DNA of 9,280 nt, from assembly GCA_016182705.1 (NCBI GenBank), contig JACPGA010000116.1, forward strand, positions 1-9,280, written 5' to 3'. Positions 6,321 to 9,280 of this stretch are shown here, in pieces. A program made the position numbers and the translations under genes. Source of the DNA: Deltaproteobacteria bacterium. Its GTDB lineage: Bacteria; Desulfobacterota; GWC2-55-46. How positions within the stretch are numbered: position 1 is the stretch's first letter; each line of letters begins with the position of its first letter. The notes under the pieces are model-generated. The model ran no database searches, was not told the origin of the DNA, and worked only from the letters and a program-made list of their open reading frames with translations.

Positions 6321-6406
6321 CGCTAGGGGAGCCCCAAAAGGGCTGAGAGTTCCCGCAAGGGAAGACCCTACCGACCTGATCTGGTTAATACCAGCGTAGG
6401 GAAGCG
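6321..6406 (+). promoter_or_regulatory. TPP riboswitch (THI element)
   Basis: The leader RNA aptamer for thiamine pyrophosphate. All conserved blocks are present in order: CTAGGGGAGCC, GGCTGAGA (6341-6348), GACCCTACCGACCTGATCTG and the end block GTTAATACCAGCGTAGGGAA. Closing stem P1 pairs CGCT (6321-6324) with AGCG (6403-6406). A terminator follows 37 bases later, and the 3' side of P1 overlaps bases able to pair with the terminator's 5' arm. This suggests ligand-induced termination, lowering expression of the thiazole genes when TPP is plentiful. Confidence 0.96.
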
Positions 6407-6442
6407 GCAGAATCCGGGGCACAGGACCGGAGCAGAATTAGC

Positions 6443-6468
6443 AAAGCCGCCTTTCTGGCGGCTTTTTT
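6443..6468 (+). terminator. Riboswitch-controlled intrinsic terminator
   Basis: AAAGCCGCC (6443-6451) pairs with GGCGGCTTT (6457-6465) around a TTTCT loop, followed by a T run to 6468. It lies just before the first gene's ribosome binding site. Bases GCGGC at 6404-6408, at the end of the aptamer, are complementary to GCCGC at 6446-6450 and form the likely antiterminator when P1 is open. Confidence 0.88.
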
Positions 6469-6482
6469 AATTTCAGGAACAG

Positions 6483-7871
6483 ATGATAATAGACCATGAA
6501 AAATTGGAGCTGCTCTCTAAGGCCACTGAACCCGGCCAGAGCGAGCTGAACTCTATCCTTAAGGAAGCCTCAAAAGGCCGGGGCCTTGGCCTTGAAGAGG
6601 CGGCCTCCCTCCTTGCCATAAAGGATGCAGACAAGCTTGGCGAGCTTTTCAAGGCCGCCGGGGAATTGAAAGAGCGCGTTTTCGGCAAAAGGATTGTCCT
6701 TTTCGCGCCGCTTTACCTGTCGAATTACTGCACGAACGGCTGTACCTATTGCGGCTTCAGGGCCCAGAACAGGGATATGGCAAGAAGGGCCCTCACCATA
6801 GACGAGGCCGTTGCCGAGGCAAAGGCTTTGGAAGAGATGGGCTTTAAAAGGGTGCTCCTCGTAACAGGTGAAGACCCGAGGTGGGGTCTGGACTATATCG
6901 CGGGAGCGGTCAGGGCGATATACGAGAAGACCGGCATGAGGATAGTCCATGTGAACGCCCCTCCGATGGACACCGACTCCCTCAAAGAGCTCAAAGCCGC
7001 CGGTGCCGGAGTTTACCAGGCCTTTCAGGAGACATACCACAGGCCCACTTACGAATTGATGCACCCGTCCGGCAGGAAGAAAGATTATGACTACAGGCTC
7101 TCTGTCATGGACAGGGCAATGGAAGCCGGGTTCGGAGACGTCGGCATAGGCGCCCTGCTGGGCCTTTACGACTACCGTTTCGATTCTCTCGCCTCCATCG
7201 CGCACTCCCTTCACCTTTTCAAGACCTTTGGCGCGCACGCCCATACCATATCCATCCCGAGGCTCAGGCCTGCTGAAGCAGGACTGAATGAAGTCCCGTG
7301 GCGGCTTTCAGATGACGAACTCAAGAAAGTCGTGGCGGTCTTCCGTCTTTCGGTGCCGTCGGCTGGCATAGTAGCCTCAACAAGGGAGTCAGCGCCGTTC
7401 AGAAGCGAGCTTATAAAGATTGGCGCCACCCAGCTCAGCGCGGCTTCCAAGACTAACCCCGGCGGCTACAAGGGCGAGCAGACACTTGAGCAGTTTTCGA
7501 CCAATGACCACAGGAGCCTTCAGGAGGTCGTGCGGTCTGTCGTTGACGAGGGCCTTTTGCCGAGCCTGTGCACGACCTGCTACAGGGTGGGGAGGACAGG
7601 GCACGACTTCACTGACAAGGCCATGGCCGGGGAGATGGAAAAGTTCTGCCAGGCGAACGCCGTCCTGACCCTCAAGGAGTATCTCCTTGATTATTGCGTA
7701 AATGGCTCGAAGGAAGCTGTAAATAAGGCCATAGACGCGGGGTTGAAGGAAGTAAAGGACGAGGGTGCAATAAATGAAGGCCTGAAGGAAGTGAAGGACG
7801 AGGGGCTCAAAAAGGTTATCATTGAAAGATTGAAGGAACTGGATGAGGGCAAAAGGGACCTCTATTTTTAG
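6483..7871 (+). CDS. thiH: HydG-type radical SAM tyrosine lyase in the thiH position (2-iminoacetate synthase role likely)
   Basis: A 462-residue radical SAM enzyme that should cleave tyrosine to p-cresol and dehydroglycine (2-iminoacetate), the glycine-derived unit that ThiG builds into thiazole. The SAM cluster motif CTNGCTYC gives C83, C87 and C90. Family blocks follow: VTGEDPRWGLDYI, FQETYHRPTYELMHPSG, GIGALLGLYDYRFDSLA, HTISIPR (His254), VASTRES and SAASKTNPGGY. Classical ThiH is about 370-380 residues with one cluster. This protein has the HydG C-terminal domain: C363, C366 and C389 form an exact CX2CX22C auxiliary cluster motif in PSLCTTCYRVGRTG...KFC, followed by ANAVLTLKEYLLDY and a terminal RDLYF. 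By sequence it is HydG, the [FeFe]-hydrogenase maturase; by context (TPP riboswitch upstream, thiS 2 bases downstream, then thiG) it serves as ThiH. No hydrogenase genes are in the window. The ATG at 6483 has AGGA 5 bases upstream. The tail carries a small internal duplication (residues 420-441). Confidence 0.85.
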   Translation: MIIDHEKLELLSKATEPGQSELNSILKEASKGRGLGLEEAASLLAIKDADKLGELFKAAGELKERVFGKRIVLFAPLYLSNYCTNGCTYCGFRAQNRDMARRALTIDEAVAEAKALEEMGFKRVLLVTGEDPRWGLDYIAGAVRAIYEKTGMRIVHVNAPPMDTDSLKELKAAGAGVYQAFQETYHRPTYELMHPSGRKKDYDYRLSVMDRAMEAGFGDVGIGALLGLYDYRFDSLASIAHSLHLFKTFGAHAHTISIPRLRPAEAGLNEVPWRLSDDELKKVVAVFRLSVPSAGIVASTRESAPFRSELIKIGATQLSAASKTNPGGYKGEQTLEQFSTNDHRSLQEVVRSVVDEGLLPSLCTTCYRVGRTGHDFTDKAMAGEMEKFCQANAVLTLKEYLLDYCVNGSKEAVNKAIDAGLKEVKDEGAINEGLKEVKDEGLKKVIIERLKELDEGKRDLYF

Positions 7872-7873
7872 TT

Positions 7874-8074
7874 ATGCAGATAAAACTGAACAGTGAAATA
7901 ATAGAGCTTCCGGAAGGCGCGACGATAGAAGCGCTGCTTGAATCCCTTTCCATCAAGGCGCAGGGCATAGCCGTGGAAGTCAACAGGGAGATAGTGCCGA
8001 AAAGACTTTTTGGCGTGACCCCATTAAAAGACGGGGATGCCGTTGAGATTGTGCGGATGGTAGGCGGCGGATAG
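7874..8074 (+). CDS. thiS: Sulfur carrier protein ThiS
   Basis: A 66-residue ubiquitin-fold protein that carries sulfur as a C-terminal thiocarboxylate and hands it to ThiG during thiazole formation. It has the typical strand pattern (MQIKLNSEIIELPEGATIEALLESL), a central IAVEVNREIVPK, a DGDAVEIVRMVGGG end and the essential terminal Gly-Gly. Length matches the family. The ATG lies 2 bases after the stop of the preceding gene with no clear ribosome binding site of its own, so translational coupling is likely. The adenylating enzyme ThiF and the sulfurtransferase partners are not in this window and must be elsewhere. Confidence 0.93.
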   Translation: MQIKLNSEIIELPEGATIEALLESLSIKAQGIAVEVNREIVPKRLFGVTPLKDGDAVEIVRMVGGG

Positions 8075-8103
8075 ATCCAGTGAAACAATTATTCGCTGTC
8101 TCT

Positions 8104-8225
8104 AAAAATTAGCTATTTTTTCTGAAGTCAAGGAAGGGTGGAAATAAAAAGCGGAGCATATATGACAATATGTGAGCATTTTTATTTACGCTCTGACGCA
8201 GAGGTCAGGAAAAAGAGCAATTTTT
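8104..8225 (+). repeat. 122-bp structured repeat, copy 1 (between thiS and thiG)
   Basis: Same length as the copy at 9043-9164 and about 92% identical (10 differences by hand count), with 57 identical bases at 8131-8187. The ends are imperfect inverted repeats: AAAAATTAGCTATTTTTTCTGA (8104-8125) pairs with the right end 8205-8225, TCAGGAAAAAGAGCAATTTTT, through about 20 base pairs. Inside, AAATAAAAA pairs with TTTTTATTT in a 46-base hairpin (8142-8187) whose tip is CATAT-ATGACA-ATATG. A further small stem, CTGAC/GTCAG, follows. It fills most of the 185-base thiS-thiG gap and would be cotranscribed. No clear target duplication was seen. Confidence 0.8.
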
Positions 8226-8259
8226 GAAGGTAGCCTCAAATCGCAATCGGAGAAATCAA

Positions 8260-9027
8260 ATGGATACTGTGAAAATTGGAAAGTATGTATTCAAATCCCG
8301 CCTCATGGTCGGGACAGGCAAATACCCTTCAAACGAGATAATGGTCAAGGCGCTTGAGGCCTCCGGGGCTGACCTGGTGACGGTCGCCGTCCGAAGGGTC
8401 AACCTCGACAGGTCGAAAGAATCGCTCCTCGACCACATCGACCTTAAAAAGTACAGGCTCCTGCCGAACACGGCGGCCTGCTACACGGCTGATGACGCGA
8501 TTAGAACAGCCAGGCTTGCGAGAGAAGCCCTTGATACAGACCTCATAAAGCTTGAGGTCATAGGCGATGAGAAGACCCTTTTCCCGGACACAGAGGCGCT
8601 TCTCGAAGCAGCCAGAGTGCTTGTAAAAGAGGGCTTCACTGTCATGCCCTACACCAACGACGACCCGATAATGGCCAAAAAGTTAGAAGACGCAGGCTGC
8701 GCGGCTGTCATGCCCCTTGCGGCCCCGATTGGCTCTGGCCTCGACATCAGGAACCCGTACAACATAAGGATAATACTCGAGACAGTGAAGGTCCCGATAA
8801 TAGTCGACGCAGGCGTGGGCACGGCCTCTGACGCGGCCATAGCCATGGAGCTCGGCTGTGACGGCCTGCTCATGAACACCGCCATTGCAAGCGCAAAGGA
8901 CCCTGTCGCCATGGCAAGGGCCATGAACCTGGCGACCGAGGCCGGAAGGCTCGCCTTCACATCCGGGAGAATTCCGAAAAAGCTCTACGCAACGGCTTCG
9001 AGCCCGCTTTCAGGGCTGATAGAATAG
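8260..9027 (+). CDS. thiG: Thiazole synthase ThiG
   Basis: A 255-residue TIM-barrel enzyme that condenses 1-deoxy-D-xylulose 5-phosphate, dehydroglycine and ThiS-bound sulfur to the thiazole phosphate. Family features: [14 protein letters not shown] (11-24), [25 protein letters not shown], the Schiff-base Lys97 in [45 protein letters not shown] and the phosphate-binding [21 protein letters not shown]. Length is normal and the frame is intact. The ATG at 8260 has GGAG 7 bases upstream; an in-frame TTG 36 bases earlier lies at the edge of repeat copy 1 and is not needed. It belongs to the TPP-riboswitch operon after thiS, though separated from it by the structured repeat. Confidence 0.97.
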   Translation: MDTVKIGKYVFKSRLMVGTGKYPSNEIMVKALEASGADLVTVAVRRVNLDRSKESLLDHIDLKKYRLLPNTAACYTADDAIRTARLAREALDTDLIKLEVIGDEKTLFPDTEALLEAARVLVKEGFTVMPYTNDDPIMAKKLEDAGCAAVMPLAAPIGSGLDIRNPYNIRIILETVKVPIIVDAGVGTASDAAIAMELGCDGLLMNTAIASAKDPVAMARAMNLATEAGRLAFTSGRIPKKLYATASSPLSGLIE

Positions 9028-9042
9028 ACTAAGTGTTTTTCC

Positions 9043-9164
9043 AAAAATTAGTTATTTTTTCGGAGGTCGAGGAAGGGTGGAAATAAAAAGCGGAGCATAT
9101 ATGACAATATGTGAGCATTTTTATTTGCGCCCTGACAAAGAGATCAGGAAAAAGAACAATTTTT
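9043..9164 (+). repeat. 122-bp structured repeat, copy 2 (between thiG and lgt)
   Basis: Second copy in the same orientation as 8104-8225, starting 16 bases after the thiG stop. The left arm reads AAAAATTAGTTATTTTTTCGG and the right arm AAAAAGAACAATTTTT. Relative to copy 1, the GCT/AGC pairing in the terminal stem has become GTT/AAC, a compensatory change that keeps the base pair. The central 57 bases (9070-9126) are identical to copy 1. In the small stem CTGA/TCAG one pair is lost, but a flanking C-G pair is gained. It ends 22 bases before the lgt start. Confidence 0.8.
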
Positions 9165-9186
9165 TTCGATATGCCTGAGGAGAACC

Positions 9187-9280
9187 TTGCATCCTATATT
9201 ATTTGAGTACGGCCCCATCCAGATAAGATTTTACGGGCTCATGTATGTCATAGCCATACTCGTGGGCAACTACCTCATAA
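9187..9280 (+). CDS. lgt: Prolipoprotein diacylglyceryl transferase, N-terminal 31 residues, cut by window edge
   Basis: An inner-membrane enzyme that transfers diacylglycerol from phosphatidylglycerol to the lipobox cysteine of prolipoproteins, the first step of lipoprotein maturation. The visible start, M-HPILFEYGPIQIRFYGLMY, followed by the hydrophobic VIAILVGNYLI of the first membrane helix, matches the conserved Lgt N-terminus. The catalytic HGG region lies beyond the window. The start is TTG (9187-9189), with GAGGAG 4 bases upstream. The ATG at 9171 is in another frame that soon stops. It lies just after repeat copy 2. Confidence 0.88.
   Translation, partial: MHPILFEYGPIQIRFYGLMYVIAILVGNYLI

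Noticed and set aside
6570..7244. Minus-strand 224-residue frame opposite the radical SAM gene
   Set aside because: Antisense shadow with no family motifs, inside a well-identified gene.
8104..9164. CRISPR array or insertion sequence around thiG
   Set aside because: Only two units about 940 bases apart, with an intact thiG between them and no transposase; not a CRISPR spacing.

Overview
This window looks like a chromosomal segment of a Gram-negative, probably anaerobic bacterium with moderately high GC. An lgt gene, a family-2 polyprenyl-phosphate sugar transferase beside a GT-C membrane glycosyltransferase, an AmiR/NasT-type regulator and an oxygen-sensitive radical-SAM route to thiazole fit a deltaproteobacterium (in the broad sense) or a Nitrospirota relative. 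The lineage is inference from gene content only. Several genes start with TTG (rnr, the Dabb gene, lgt), each supported by ribosome binding site placement.

Left part (1-2714, minus strand): the N-terminal 429 residues of RNase R run off the left edge. Just upstream is a small Dabb-domain protein whose last codons carry the rnr ribosome binding site, and a sigma70-like promoter precedes the pair. About 340 bases without a gene follow, dominated by a nested 122-bp palindrome. Next come a strong intrinsic terminator and a short TalC-type transaldolase. A tRNA-Leu(CAG) with its own promoter and a T run lies in the divergent gap (2877-2963, plus strand).

Middle (3042-5323, plus strand): a polyprenyl-phosphate glycosylation locus in apparent decay. 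It holds a GT2 dolichol-phosphate-mannose-synthase-like gene with an in-frame TGA, a DUF2304 membrane protein, and a multi-spanning GT-C glycosyltransferase. The last has lost its start and first membrane segment at a junction with DUF2304 and has no TPR tail. If intact, the first enzyme would load sugar onto polyprenyl phosphate and the GT-C enzyme would transfer it outside the membrane. A terminator and an orphan REC-ANTAR response regulator follow.

Right part (6228-9280, plus strand): a thiamine-thiazole operon. A promoter and a TPP riboswitch with terminator and probable antiterminator precede a 462-residue radical-SAM tyrosine lyase, then thiS (2 bases later) and thiG. The lyase sits where thiH is expected, but its length, its C-terminal CX2CX22C motif and its tail are those of HydG, the [FeFe]-hydrogenase maturase. 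Two 122-bp copies of a structured repeat flank thiG, about 92% identical, with a paired substitution that preserves the hairpin. The window ends in the first 31 codons of lgt.

The points most worth following are the HydG-type enzyme under thiamine control, the covarying repeat pair around thiG, and the multiple lesions in the glycosylation locus.
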